From Fluviicola sp. (GTDB lineage Bacteria; Bacteroidota; Bacteroidia; Flavobacteriales_D; Crocinitomicaceae), in contig NZ_JBCNJT010000003.1 of assembly GCF_039596395.1 (NCBI RefSeq), positions 248,001 to 312,000 of the forward strand: a stretch of 64,000 bases of DNA, written 5' to 3'. Below, one piece after another: positions 1 to 9,095 of this stretch (positions are counted from its first letter, which is position 1; every line of letters starts with the position of its first letter). The position numbers and the translations under genes are program-made. The notes below the pieces were generated by a model, which was given only the letters and a program-made list of their open reading frames with translations, ran no database searches and was not told the origin of the DNA.

Positions 1-279
1 CCAGAAGCTGTTTCAGTACTGCAGGATTGTTTTCTGCACCGCATGAACTATGTGATCGAACCTTTAACTGCGACCGATAAATATCCCTCGCTTTCATCTT
101 TCCCGCTGATGAACAAGAATAATCCGTCGATTGTTGCGATTGACTACAGTCAGTTCAATCCGTCAACATTTACACCCATCATTTATTGCCTGCCTTTTTT
201 CAGTGATCAAACACAGGTTATACGGGTAGATGGCACTGATTATATCATCATTATTGAACCGGTAAAAACGCGCAACTGA
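1..279 (+). CDS. Small exported partner protein, cassette copy 1 (5' truncated)
   Basis: The reading frame is open from base 1 and ends at TGA 277-279, so the gene starts before the window. The 92 visible residues align with the C-terminal part of the small proteins at 2677, 5849 and 9096. Shared landmarks are DKYPSLSSFPLMNK, an FNPSTF-type segment, PFFSDQTQV and RVDGTDYIIII near the end. The closest relative is the copy at 2677. An internal ATG at 43 exists, but homology continues upstream of it, so it is not the start. The cargo gene follows after 1 nt, so the two are probably translationally coupled. No known family is recognised. By analogy with the full-length copies the protein should carry a signal peptide and act in the periplasm or outside the cell. 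Function unknown. Confidence 0.85.
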   Translation, partial: PEAVSVLQDCFLHRMNYVIEPLTATDKYPSLSSFPLMNKNNPSIVAIDYSQFNPSTFTPIIYCLPFFSDQTQVIRVDGTDYIIIIEPVKTRN

Positions 280-280
280 T

Positions 281-2413
281 ATGAAAAAGATAGTAATACC
301 CTTTATTGTGTGTTCTTTCTGGATGAAAGAATCTTTTGCTCAGACCTATAATATGCCTGCGGGAACGAATACGGTTTCTACCTGCAGCGGAACTTTTTAC
401 GATTCGGGAGGAAGCGGGGGAAACTACACCTACAACGATAACCGGACTTATACCATTTGTCCCAGCGTTGCAGGCAACAAGGCACGGGTCACTTTTACCT
501 CTTTTGCCACGGAACTCAATTTTGATTTCCTTTATATCTATGACGGGAACAGTACGGCAGCACCTTTGATCGGAGCTTTTTCCGGAAGTACCAGTCCGGG
601 AGTCATCACTGCATCCACCAGCAATGCTTCCGGCTGTCTGACTTTCCGGTTCACTTCCGACGGAAGTATTTTGTCTCCTTCTACCTTTGCGGGCTGGGCG
701 GCAACAGTCAGCTGTATTGTCCCTTGTCAAAGCATTACCTCCAATTGGGTAAGCTCGAACGAGGCACCCGAGCCGGATGGAATTATCCGCATTTGCCAGG
801 GCCAAAGTATCAACCTGGTGGGAAGCGGAACCTTCGGTACATCAGGGACGGGAGCAACCTATGCCTGGAATATGGGGAACGGGGTAACTGTCAGCGGAGC
901 AAATATCAATTACACGTATCCGGCGGCAGGAAGTTACCTGGCAAACCTGATCATTACCGATCCCAGCGGTTGTACCAATACCAATAACCTGAACCGGAAT
1001 ATCCAGGTTTCCACAACACCAACCATTACCAGTACGGCAACACCATCTACCTTATGTACGAACCAGACTTCGGCTTTCGCGGCGAACGTTACAATGACAA
1101 CTTATACTGTGAACTGTACGCCGCCTGTTTCGGGCACAACCTTCCTTCCGGATGGTTCCGGAGCTTCATACTCGACTTCCATTACAACCAATTGTTATCC
1201 TCCGGGATCCACGGTTACTTCCATATCCGATATCACGAATATCTGTCTGAATATGGAGCATTCCTATTCGGGTGACTTGTCGATGCGGATTACTTGTCCC
1301 AACGGGCAGAATGTGAGTATTTTGACTTATCCTTCGGGAACGGGATCCGCAAACCTGGGAACTCCATGGGCAACAGCGCCGGTTGACGGAAGTTCTACGA
1401 CAACTACACCTGGAACCGGTGCCAATTACTGTTTTGCAATGGGCGGAGCAGCCTGGGCAAGTGCGCCGGTATCCGGTGGTACATTTGTGAGTGGTAACGG
1501 TCCCGGAACTTATACCGATACCTACATCCCGGCAGGAACCTATGCACCGATTCAGAGTTTTGCCGGTTTGGTGGGATGCCCGCTCAACGGAAACTGGACC
1601 ATTACAGTAACAGACAACCTGGCTTCAGATAACGGGTACATTTTTAACTGGGATATCAATTTCAGCACGGCCCTGGTTACAGCTTCTTCTTTCACTCCGA
1701 CAATCGTATCACAAGGGTGGGTGGCAGTTCCTACTTTAACAAGTACCGGGAGTACCACGGCAAACGTGGTTCCGACCAACCAGGGAACTCCTTGTTTTAC
1801 CTATAGTGTGACTGATAATTTCGGATGTACCTATACGCATCCGCAGTGTATTACGGTAAATTGCGGAGCTTCTCTGCCGGTCGGGCTGGTTAGTTTCGAT
1901 GCTACAGCTGTCAATAATCAATCCGTGCGATTGACCTGGGAAACCAGTATGGAGCAGAACAACGATTATTTTGTGGTGGAGCGTTCTGCGAGTGGTTTTG
2001 AAGGATGGCAGCCGGTTTCAACCGTCGACGGTGCGGGTGATTCCCAAACGGCCAATTACTATACAACATCGGATGAGGTGCCTTTGAACGGTGTTTCTTA
2101 TTACAGGCTGAAACAAATTGACTTCGATGGCCAGGTGCGGGTGCACGAAACAGAATCCGTGTACATAGACATAACAGGAATGAACGACCTGATCATATTT
2201 CCGAATCCGGCCACTGACCAGGTTACTATACAGGGCGATATAGTTTCTCTGAGTACATTCCAGTTGTTAAACGCAATGGGGCAGGATGTCCGGGTGCAGG
2301 TGCCTTCATTTAAACCGAATAATGGTGCGCTGGTTTTGGATATTTCATTACTCAGCGCAGGAATATATGTGATCAAGAACGGAGCGAAAGTGTATGCTCT
2401 CGTAAAAAGATAA
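281..2413 (+). CDS. T9SS-secreted CUB-PKD-P-domain protein, cassette copy 1
   Basis: A 710-residue surface or secreted protein. Visible in order: a signal peptide ending ESFA before Gln21; one CUB-like domain at about 34-145 (YDSGGSGGNY, LYIYDGNST, GCLTFRFTSDGS); a PKD-like domain at about 150-245 (YAWNMGNG, INYTYPAAGSY); a proprotein-convertase P-like beta domain at about 273-461 (HSYSGDLSMRITCPNG, NWTITVTDN, WDINF); a linker starting LPVGLVSFDA at about 531; and a type A T9SS sorting domain from about 636 (IIFPNPATD, final AGIYVIKNG). CUB and P-domains usually mediate binding, and no catalytic domain is seen. The gene is preceded by its small partner. Cargo function (adhesion, binding) is an inference. 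The type IX export signal is confident. Confidence 0.92.
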   Translation: MKKIVIPFIVCSFWMKESFAQTYNMPAGTNTVSTCSGTFYDSGGSGGNYTYNDNRTYTICPSVAGNKARVTFTSFATELNFDFLYIYDGNSTAAPLIGAFSGSTSPGVITASTSNASGCLTFRFTSDGSILSPSTFAGWAATVSCIVPCQSITSNWVSSNEAPEPDGIIRICQGQSINLVGSGTFGTSGTGATYAWNMGNGVTVSGANINYTYPAAGSYLANLIITDPSGCTNTNNLNRNIQVSTTPTITSTATPSTLCTNQTSAFAANVTMTTYTVNCTPPVSGTTFLPDGSGASYSTSITTNCYPPGSTVTSISDITNICLNMEHSYSGDLSMRITCPNGQNVSILTYPSGTGSANLGTPWATAPVDGSSTTTTPGTGANYCFAMGGAAWASAPVSGGTFVSGNGPGTYTDTYIPAGTYAPIQSFAGLVGCPLNGNWTITVTDNLASDNGYIFNWDINFSTALVTASSFTPTIVSQGWVAVPTLTSTGSTTANVVPTNQGTPCFTYSVTDNFGCTYTHPQCITVNCGASLPVGLVSFDATAVNNQSVRLTWETSMEQNNDYFVVERSASGFEGWQPVSTVDGAGDSQTANYYTTSDEVPLNGVSYYRLKQIDFDGQVRVHETESVYIDITGMNDLIIFPNPATDQVTIQGDIVSLSTFQLLNAMGQDVRVQVPSFKPNNGALVLDISLLSAGIYVIKNGAKVYALVKR

Positions 2414-2676
2414 ATAAGAGCCCTCTTTTAAGAAACGGAAGAAGGTTTTGTTTGAAAAAAATGATTTATCAATAATAGTTGTTGTTTATGTAACACGAGT
2501 CAATTTTTACTTTTTCGTGAAGTATTAAAATTAGTTGGTGTTGAATGAATATTTGTAAAAGTCTATCGAATAAATAGATTTTACTAAATAATTAGCTTGT
2601 TCAGATTTTAACGGGTTCATTTTGAGGTGTTTTTGAGATATTCCTTTCTTCTATTTTTGTTTCAAACATTTTAAAA
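2414..2676. other. AT-rich spacer between cassette copies 1 and 2
   Basis: No open reading frame of note and no clear hairpin terminator. The 3' part holds a possible promoter for cassette copy 2 (see 2633-2659). The spacer is clearly more AT-rich than the flanking genes, as are the spacers before copies 3 and 4. Confidence 0.5.
2633..2659 (+). promoter_or_regulatory. Possible Bacteroidota-type promoter of cassette copy 2
   Basis: A TATTTTTG element (2652-2659) matches the TAnnTTTG -7 consensus of Bacteroidota. A TTG at 2633-2635 lies 16 nt upstream, slightly closer than the usual spacing. It sits 17 nt before the ATG at 2677. The motif is short and the region AT-rich, so this is tentative. 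Confidence 0.35.
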
Positions 2677-3108
2677 ATGAACTACTTACTTACTACTGCT
2701 CTCGCGTGGGTATTCTGCGCCTATTCATGGAGTGCGTTCTGTCAGAATGAATCAGCTCCTTACCAATTAACCGATGTTTCTTCGTATTTGCCTGAAATTA
2801 AAGCCGTTTACGGAGAAGTATGGGTTTCTGAAAATCCGGATGCTGTAAATGTATTGGAGGATTGTTTTATCAATCGAATGAGATACCTGATTGAGCCATT
2901 GACTGAGAATGACAAATATCCCTTGCTTTCTTCTTTTCCGGTTATGAACAAATTTAATCCGGCAATTTCCGCCATAGATTACAGCCAGTTCAACCCATCC
3001 ACATTTGTCCCGATTACCTACAACCTTCCTTTTTTTAGCGATCAGACGCAAGTGGTCCGTGTGGATGGAACCAATTACATCATCGTAATAGATCCTGTAA
3101 AATATTGA
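2677..3108 (+). CDS. Small exported partner protein, cassette copy 2
   Basis: A 143-residue protein with an N-terminal signal peptide (hydrophobic run about 4-20, likely cleavage before Gln23 in SAFCQNES). The mature part has an acidic N-terminal half (SYLPEIKAVYGEVW, NPDAVNVLEDCF) and the conserved C-terminal half found in all four copies: NDKYPLLSSFPVMNK, FNPSTF, PFFSDQTQV, RVDGTNYIIVI. No lipobox and no membrane helix after the signal peptide. No known family recognised. The stop codon lies 2 nt before the ATG of the cargo gene, so co-expression is nearly certain. A dedicated partner of the downstream T9SS cargo (chaperone, subunit or inhibitor) is an inference from the repeated pairing alone. 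Confidence 0.88.
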   Translation: MNYLLTTALAWVFCAYSWSAFCQNESAPYQLTDVSSYLPEIKAVYGEVWVSENPDAVNVLEDCFINRMRYLIEPLTENDKYPLLSSFPVMNKFNPAISAIDYSQFNPSTFVPITYNLPFFSDQTQVVRVDGTNYIIVIDPVKY

Positions 3109-3110
3109 TT

Positions 3111-5540
3111 ATGAAAAGACTATTACTAGTTGGAGCAGTGATCTTTTCGATTACTGCCAAGGCTCAAACTATCAATATGGCAAATGGTTCTTCCAGTGCG
3201 TGTTCGGGAACTTTCTATGATTCAGGAGGTTCAGGAGGAAATTATACTGACGGGCAGAACCTGACTTACACGATTTGTCCTTCCACAGCCGGACAATCGA
3301 TCCAGGTTGCTTTTTCAACTCTGAATATTGAATCAGGCTGGGATTATTTGTACATCTATAATGGAAATTCAACCGGTGCACCATTAATCGGGACCTATAC
3401 CGGTACAACGAGTCCGGGTACCATTGTTTCTTCCGCTGCGAACGGTTGTTTGACCTTCCGGTTCACTTCAGACGGAAGTGTCAATTATTCAGGTTGGGTG
3501 GCTACAATCAGTTGTGTTGCACCACCACCGCCAACTATTGTCATGGGAACAGGATCAACATCTGCCTGTGCCGCTACTTTTCTGGATCCGGGAGGAACAG
3601 GAAATTATCCGAATAGTGCAAACTATACCTATACGATTTGCCCGTCAACAGCAGGAGCGAAAGTACAGGCTGCTTTCACTTCTTTCCAAACAGAAGCTTC
3701 CTGGGATTATTTATACATTTATGATGGAAACTCAACAGGAGCTACGCTGATCGGTACCTACTCCGGAGGAACAAGTCCGGGAACAGTGATAGCCTCGGCG
3801 GCAAACACTTCAGGATGTCTGACTTTCCGCTTCACTTCGGACGGTTCGGTCACCTACGCCGGTTGGACAGCCACGATATCATGTGTAGTAACCTGTCAGA
3901 CCATTTCTTCCAACTGGGTAAGTTCGAATGAAGCTCCGGACGTTGATGGTGTCATACGCATTTGCCAGGGACAAAGTATCAACCTGGTAGGAAGTGGAAC
4001 ATTCGGGACTTCCGGAACGGGAGCTACATACGCCTGGAATATGGGGAACGGAGTTACGGTCAGTGGTGCAAATATCAATTATACTTATCCGGTAATCGGA
4101 AGTTACCTCGCGAACCTGGTCATTACCGATCCGAACGGTTGTACAAACTCCAATTCTATTAACCGGAACATCCAGGTTTCTACCACGCCAACCATTACGA
4201 CTTCTGCCACGCCGGCTACTTTGTGTACGAACCAGACATCTGCGCTGGCTGCTACGGTAACAATGACTCCGTATACGGTAAATTGTACACCGCCGGTTTC
4301 CGGAACGACCTTTCTTCCGGACGGTTCGGGAGTTTCCTATAGTACCTCCATCACGACCAATTGTTACAGTCCAAGTGCTACGATCACTGCTGCAACTGAC
4401 GTTACGAATGTGTGTCTGAATATCGAGCACTCATTCCTGGGGGATTTGGATATCCGGTTGGTTTGTCCGAACGGGCAATCGATCAGTTTGAAAGATTATC
4501 CGGGTGGAGGAGGAACATACCTTGGCGGAGCGCTGGATGACGGAGGGACCGGACCGGGAGTAGGGGCGACCTATTGTTTCACACCATCAGCCTCCGTATT
4601 ATTGGTAAACGGTGGAACGGTTACTGCGGGGAATCCTGCCGGGGCTTCCATAGCTCCCGGAAATTACATGCCGGCAAATTCTTTCTCCGGGTTAATTGGT
4701 TGTCCGATGAACGGAAACTGGACCATCCAGGTAACGGATCACCTGGCAATCGATAACGGTTATATTTTCAACTGGGATATCAATTTCAGTGCTGCTGTGC
4801 TTTCAGCAGCGTCGTATACACCAACGATCGTTTCACAAGGGTGGTCTGCCAGCCCGATTCTTTCCAGTACCGGTGCAACGACTGCGAATGTGACTCCGAC
4901 CAACCAGGGAACACCTTGTTTTGTTTACAGCATAACCGACAATTTCGGATGTACCTATAACAGTTCTCCGCAGTGTATTACGGTAAATTGCGGTACTTCC
5001 CTGCCGATTGGCCTGGTAAGTTTCGAGGCTACGGCGGTGGACAATGCGGCCGTGAGATTAAACTGGGAAACCAGTACGGAGCAGAACAATGATTACTTTG
5101 TGGTGGAAAGATCGGTGAGCGGTGCTGACGGTTGGGAAGAAATAGCGATGGTAGACGGCGCAGGAAATTCCCAGGTGCCGAATGATTATTATACAATAGA
5201 TCATATGCCTTTGAACGGGATTTCCTATTACCGGTTGAAACAAGTTGATTTTGACGGACAGGAGCGTATCCATGAAATGGAATCTGTTTACATAGATATG
5301 GCAGGTGTCAATGACCTGGTTATTTTCCCGAATCCCGCAACAGACCTGGTTACCGTGCGGGGCGACCTGGTTTCATTGAGTACATTCCGTCTGTTGAATA
5401 CCGTGGGACAGGATGTGCGGATGAACGTGATTTCCTATAAGCAGGGAGACGGGACCTTGGTCCTGGATATTTCGACTTTAAGAGCCGGAGTTTACATGAT
5501 CAGGAACGGATCAAAAATGTATTCATTGATAAAGCAATAA
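3111..5540 (+). CDS. T9SS-secreted double-CUB-PKD-P-domain protein, cassette copy 2
   Basis: An 809-residue protein when started at ATG 3111; a TTG two codons upstream overlaps the previous stop and is less likely. Signal peptide ends TAKA before Gln. Unlike copy 1 it has two CUB-like domains, about 26-133 and 143-258, each with LYIYNGNST or LYIYDGNST and GCLTFRFTSDGS. Then come a PKD-like domain (about 261-363), a P-domain-like region (about 386-560; FLGDLDIRLVCPNG), a linker starting LPIGLVSFEA (about 630) and a type A T9SS sorting domain from about 736 (VIFPNPATD, GVYMIRNG). The second CUB looks like an internal duplication. It forms a two-gene unit with the small protein just upstream, and a strong terminator follows at 5568. 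Confidence 0.92.
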   Translation: MKRLLLVGAVIFSITAKAQTINMANGSSSACSGTFYDSGGSGGNYTDGQNLTYTICPSTAGQSIQVAFSTLNIESGWDYLYIYNGNSTGAPLIGTYTGTTSPGTIVSSAANGCLTFRFTSDGSVNYSGWVATISCVAPPPPTIVMGTGSTSACAATFLDPGGTGNYPNSANYTYTICPSTAGAKVQAAFTSFQTEASWDYLYIYDGNSTGATLIGTYSGGTSPGTVIASAANTSGCLTFRFTSDGSVTYAGWTATISCVVTCQTISSNWVSSNEAPDVDGVIRICQGQSINLVGSGTFGTSGTGATYAWNMGNGVTVSGANINYTYPVIGSYLANLVITDPNGCTNSNSINRNIQVSTTPTITTSATPATLCTNQTSALAATVTMTPYTVNCTPPVSGTTFLPDGSGVSYSTSITTNCYSPSATITAATDVTNVCLNIEHSFLGDLDIRLVCPNGQSISLKDYPGGGGTYLGGALDDGGTGPGVGATYCFTPSASVLLVNGGTVTAGNPAGASIAPGNYMPANSFSGLIGCPMNGNWTIQVTDHLAIDNGYIFNWDINFSAAVLSAASYTPTIVSQGWSASPILSSTGATTANVTPTNQGTPCFVYSITDNFGCTYNSSPQCITVNCGTSLPIGLVSFEATAVDNAAVRLNWETSTEQNNDYFVVERSVSGADGWEEIAMVDGAGNSQVPNDYYTIDHMPLNGISYYRLKQVDFDGQERIHEMESVYIDMAGVNDLVIFPNPATDLVTVRGDLVSLSTFRLLNTVGQDVRMNVISYKQGDGTLVLDISTLRAGVYMIRNGSKMYSLIKQ

Positions 5541-5567
5541 ATGACAATTCAATGACTGATAAGACAG

Positions 5568-5595
5568 AAGGCCGTTTTTTTAACGGCCTTTTTTT
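5568..5595 (+). terminator. Rho-independent terminator after cassette copy 2
   Basis: A perfect 9-bp stem AAGGCCGTT / AACGGCCTT with a 5-nt T loop, followed directly by five T. It lies 28 nt after the stop at 5540. Confidence 0.85.
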
Positions 5596-5848
5596 ATGAA
5601 AAGGTGCCTCATTTTTTCTTTTGGAACAAATTCTGAAAAATAATTCCATTTTTTTTCCATGTTAATTTTAAAAGAAGAAATGTTATGATTTTTTAAAATG
5701 GTCTTTTTCGCGAAAATTTGGTCTAACGGATCGAGCATTTTTGAGCACGTGTAAAGGGCGGTTCCGGAAGGGTTGTTTTTAACAAATTAGTTGAGTCTTA
5801 CTTAGGGTTTAATCGCTTATATTTAGGTTATTACAACTTAGTTCTGCT
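5596..5848. other. AT-rich spacer upstream of cassette copy 3
   Basis: No coding potential seen. At 5818-5825 it holds TATATTTA, an off-consensus -7-like element whose surroundings (TTATATTTAG, then ATTACA 6-7 nt later) recur upstream of cassette copy 4 at 9064-9071. This suggests a shared promoter carried along with the duplication. Confidence 0.4.
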
Positions 5849-6274
5849 ATGAAAAAACGATTAAAAAAAGCACTCTTTTTTGTGCTGTTATTTGGTGCTT
5901 TTCAAGGGTACTCACAAACCATTTCCATGCAACTTTCAGATGCTCAAATTCAGAGCAGAGTGAGTGAAGTTTACGGGAATGATTATACTGCACAGAACCC
6001 TTCCCTGGTTGAAGCATTTGGAAAATTACTCAATGAACGGATCTCATTTATGAATACTCCTGCCGGAGCAGATGAAAAATATCCTGCTTTGTCTTCCTAT
6101 CCGCTGATGAATAAAAACAATCCTTCACTCGAAGGAACTGATTTCGAAGATTTTGATTTACAGTCATTCAATCCGTTGGTATACCATTTTGAATTTTTTT
6201 CCGATAAAACCCAGGTCATGCGTATTGACAATACAAACTACATTATGATTGTCAATCCTATTACTACAAACTAG
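5849..6274 (+). CDS. Small exported partner protein, cassette copy 3
   Basis: A 141-residue protein. The signal peptide is basic then hydrophobic (MKKRLKKALFFVLLFG) and probably cleaved before Gln23 (GYSQTISM). The mature part begins MQLSDAQIQSRVSEVYG, then NPSLVEAFGKLLNERI, and ends with the family core: DEKYPALSSYPLMNKNNP, FNPLVYHF, FFSDKTQVMRID, NYIMIVNPI. It is closer to the copy at 9096 than to copies 1 and 2. No lipobox, no recognised family. The stop is 2 nt before the next ATG. Function unknown; paired with the cargo downstream. Confidence 0.88.
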   Translation: MKKRLKKALFFVLLFGAFQGYSQTISMQLSDAQIQSRVSEVYGNDYTAQNPSLVEAFGKLLNERISFMNTPAGADEKYPALSSYPLMNKNNPSLEGTDFEDFDLQSFNPLVYHFEFFSDKTQVMRIDNTNYIMIVNPITTN

Positions 6275-6276
6275 TC

Positions 6277-8808
6277 ATGAAAACAATCTTTACATTACTT
6301 CGAACAGCTGTTCTGGGAGGGATCCTCATGTTGAACAGTCAATTTCTACATGCACAAACGGACGAATGTGCAACTGCTCCTGCGTTGGTTGTAGGTACAA
6401 GCTGCGGATTAACAAACTGGACCGTTGCGAGTACGTTTACGAATTCGGCGATTGCTTATCCTGCGTGTGCAGGTGGAAGTTTCCGCGACGGATGGTATTC
6501 GTTTGTTGCAACCTCAACGACTTCCTATATTAACTGTACCAATAATGACCGTACAATGGCACTGGCTGTTTATTCCAGTTGTGCTGCTGCCAGCTTGCTC
6601 GGATGTGCGGATGCGGTTGCTACTACCGGTACAGAATCTCTTACCATTACAACAACAGTAGGAGCAACCTATTATGTACGGATCATTCGAACGAATAACA
6701 ACAATGCCAATGATATGACCGGAACTATTTGTGTCACATCAACTGTTCCTGCACCTTCCATTACGATGGTTAACGGAAGTACAAGTACTTGCGGGGCAAC
6801 GTTTTTAGATCCGGGAGGAACGGGGAATTATGCCAATAACTCCAGTTATACCTATACAATCTGTCCTTCTACGGCCGGAGCCCGTTTGAAAGCGATTTTT
6901 ACAGCTTTTGCTACGGAAAGCGGGTATGACTACCTTTATATCTATGATGGAAACTCAACTGGAGCAACGCTTTTGGGAACATACAGTGGTTCTACAAGTC
7001 CGGGAACGGTGCAGGCTTCTGCCGGAAATGCTTCAGGCTGTCTGACTTTCCGTTTCACATCGGATGGTTCTAACGTAGCTGCAGGTTGGTCGGCAAATAT
7101 TTCTTGCGTGCTCTCCTGTCAATCAATTACATCGAATTGGGTAAGTTCAAATGAAGCCCCCGAACCAGATGGAGTTATTCGTCTTTGTCAGGGGCAAAGT
7201 GTTAACCTGGTTGGAAGCGGAACATTCGGTACTTCGGGCACAGGAGCTACGTATGCCTGGAATATGGGGAACGGTGTGACGGTAAGTGGAGCAAATATTA
7301 ATTACACCTATCCGGCAGTAGGAAGTTACCTGGTTAATCTGATTGTTACGGATCCGACCGGATGTACCAACTCAAATTCAATTAACAGGAATATCCAGGT
7401 TTCCACTACACCGACAATTACAACTTCTGCAACACCTTCAACTTTGTGTACGAATCAAACGTCTGCACTGGCAGCAACGGTAACCATGACTCCCTTTAAT
7501 GTCAACTGTACGCCGCCTGTTTCAGGAACAACCTTCCTGCCGGACGGATCGGGCGTTTCTTATTCAACATCCATTACAACGAATTGTTACAGCCCGAGTG
7601 CGGTAGTAACCGCTGCTACGGACCTCACGAATATTTGCTTGAACATGGAGCATTCTTATTCCGGAGATTTATCGATGACCATTACTTGTCCGAACGGACA
7701 AAGCATTGACCTGATAACGTATCCTTCCGGAACCGGATCTGCAAATCTTGGAACTCCATGGGCAACGGGTACAGTCGATCTGAACTCCGGAAATACTACT
7801 CCGGGAACGGGAGCTAATTACTGTTTCTCTATGACAGGCGGTACGGCATGGGCTACTTCTCCGGTATCGGGCGGAACTTTCCCGAATGGAAACGGGCCGG
7901 GAACATATACGGATACTTACATTCCAGCAGGAACCTATACGCCGATGCAGAGTTTCGCCGGTTTGATTGGCTGCCCGCTGAACGGAAGCTGGACTATTTC
8001 CGTAACGGATCACCTGGCTTCGGATAACGGATACATTTTTAGCTGGGATCTGACTTTCAACTCGGCATTGTATTCTGCACCGTCATTCACACCTACTATT
8101 GTGTCCCAGGGATGGACAGCTGCGCCAACGCTTTCGAGCACAGGGGCAACTACTGCCAATGTAACTCCGACGAACCAGGGAACACCTTGTTTTACCTACA
8201 GTGTGACAGACAATTTCGGATGTACATATACACAGCCGCAATGCATTACCGTTAACTGCGGAACGTCTTTACCAATCGGGTTGGTGAGCTTTGATGCTAC
8301 TGCAGTAAACAGCCATTCGGTGAAACTGGATTGGGAAACAAGTTCCGAGCAGAACAATGATTTCTTTACGGTAGAGCGTTCCGTAAACGGAGCGGATGGC
8401 TGGAAGGAGATTGCTATTGTTGCCGGGGCCGGTAACTCGGAAACTCCAAAAGATTATGTTGCGACAGACGATATGCCATTGAGCGGAGTTTCTTATTACC
8501 GTTTGAAGCAGACGGATTACAATGGTCAGGAACGAATCCACGACGTGCAGTCCGTTTATATCGATGATTCAGGAAGCGGTGAATTGGTTATCTTCCCGAA
8601 TCCTGCCACAGACCTGGTTACTATCAAAGGGGATATTGTTTCCTTAAGTTCCTTCCAATTACTGAATACGATGGGGCAGGATATCCGTATGGATGTGAAT
8701 TCTTATAAACAGGCAGACGGAACACTGGTATTGGATATTTCTTCCTTAAGATCCGGCGTTTATGTGATTAAAAACGGTTCGAGGGTTTATTCATTGATAC
8801 GTCAATAA
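6277..8808 (+). CDS. T9SS-secreted CUB-PKD-P-domain protein with extra N-terminal domain, cassette copy 3
   Basis: An 843-residue protein. Signal peptide ends FLHA before Gln. The N-terminal extra domain (about 28-150; starts DECATAPAL, has FRDGWYSFVAT, YYVRII) resembles the beta-sandwich pre-domains common in Bacteroidota secreted proteins and is absent from copies 1 and 2. Then a CUB-like domain (about 161-278), PKD-like domain (about 281-378), P-domain-like region (about 404-595), linker starting LPIGLVSFDA (about 664) and type A T9SS sorting domain from about 770 (VIFPNPATD, GVYVIKNG). The region from the CUB to the C-terminus is nearly collinear with the other copies. Binding or adhesion role inferred; no catalytic motif seen. 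Confidence 0.92.
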   Translation: MKTIFTLLRTAVLGGILMLNSQFLHAQTDECATAPALVVGTSCGLTNWTVASTFTNSAIAYPACAGGSFRDGWYSFVATSTTSYINCTNNDRTMALAVYSSCAAASLLGCADAVATTGTESLTITTTVGATYYVRIIRTNNNNANDMTGTICVTSTVPAPSITMVNGSTSTCGATFLDPGGTGNYANNSSYTYTICPSTAGARLKAIFTAFATESGYDYLYIYDGNSTGATLLGTYSGSTSPGTVQASAGNASGCLTFRFTSDGSNVAAGWSANISCVLSCQSITSNWVSSNEAPEPDGVIRLCQGQSVNLVGSGTFGTSGTGATYAWNMGNGVTVSGANINYTYPAVGSYLVNLIVTDPTGCTNSNSINRNIQVSTTPTITTSATPSTLCTNQTSALAATVTMTPFNVNCTPPVSGTTFLPDGSGVSYSTSITTNCYSPSAVVTAATDLTNICLNMEHSYSGDLSMTITCPNGQSIDLITYPSGTGSANLGTPWATGTVDLNSGNTTPGTGANYCFSMTGGTAWATSPVSGGTFPNGNGPGTYTDTYIPAGTYTPMQSFAGLIGCPLNGSWTISVTDHLASDNGYIFSWDLTFNSALYSAPSFTPTIVSQGWTAAPTLSSTGATTANVTPTNQGTPCFTYSVTDNFGCTYTQPQCITVNCGTSLPIGLVSFDATAVNSHSVKLDWETSSEQNNDFFTVERSVNGADGWKEIAIVAGAGNSETPKDYVATDDMPLSGVSYYRLKQTDYNGQERIHDVQSVYIDDSGSGELVIFPNPATDLVTIKGDIVSLSSFQLLNTMGQDIRMDVNSYKQADGTLVLDISSLRSGVYVIKNGSRVYSLIRQ

Positions 8809-8822
8809 CCTGAAATTGATTT

Positions 8823-8870
8823 GGTCCGGGTTCCCAAATAGAAAGAATTCGGACCGAATTGTTCTTTTTT
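8823..8870 (+). terminator. Weak hairpin after cassette copy 3
   Basis: GGTCCG (8823-8828) pairs with CGGACC (8850-8855) around a 21-nt loop, followed 7-15 nt later by a T-rich run. The stem is short and the T run is displaced, so termination is only possible. The rest of the spacer to 9095 is very AT-rich with no coding signal. Confidence 0.35.
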
Positions 8871-9063
8871 CAAAATTTTTTTCAAAAAAATCAAAAAAAA
8901 ATAACTGTTAATTTTTGGATCAGTTTTGTTGAATTTATTTATAAATGATTTTATAACGAGTATTTTATAACATTCGTCGACTATTTTTTGTTGTTAAAAA
9001 ACTGTTGACTTTTTGTTCTCTTTTTTAACATTTTAGTTATAGTTTGTTTATGGTTATTTGATT

Positions 9064-9071
9064 TATATTTA
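9064..9071 (+). promoter_or_regulatory. Possible -7 element of cassette copy 4
   Basis: TATATTTA, one mismatch from TAnnTTTG, sits 24 nt before the ATG with a TTTG 17 nt upstream (9043-9046). The same TTATATTTAG sequence at a similar distance precedes cassette copy 3 (5818-5825), which supports a real conserved element. Confidence 0.35.
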
Positions 9072-9095
9072 GCCCATTACAGAACTATAATACTT

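Noticed and set aside
43-279. Start of the first small protein at the internal ATG 43
   Set aside because: The homologous copies continue well upstream, and the frame is open to base 1. The ATG corresponds to an internal residue of the other copies.
251-805. 184-codon open frame on the minus strand, and similar long antisense frames at 3879-4430, 16279-16941, 24485-25081 and 47787-48497
   Set aside because: All lie opposite well-supported genes, encode low-complexity or basic sequences with no motif, and have no promoter or leader. They are side effects of codon bias.
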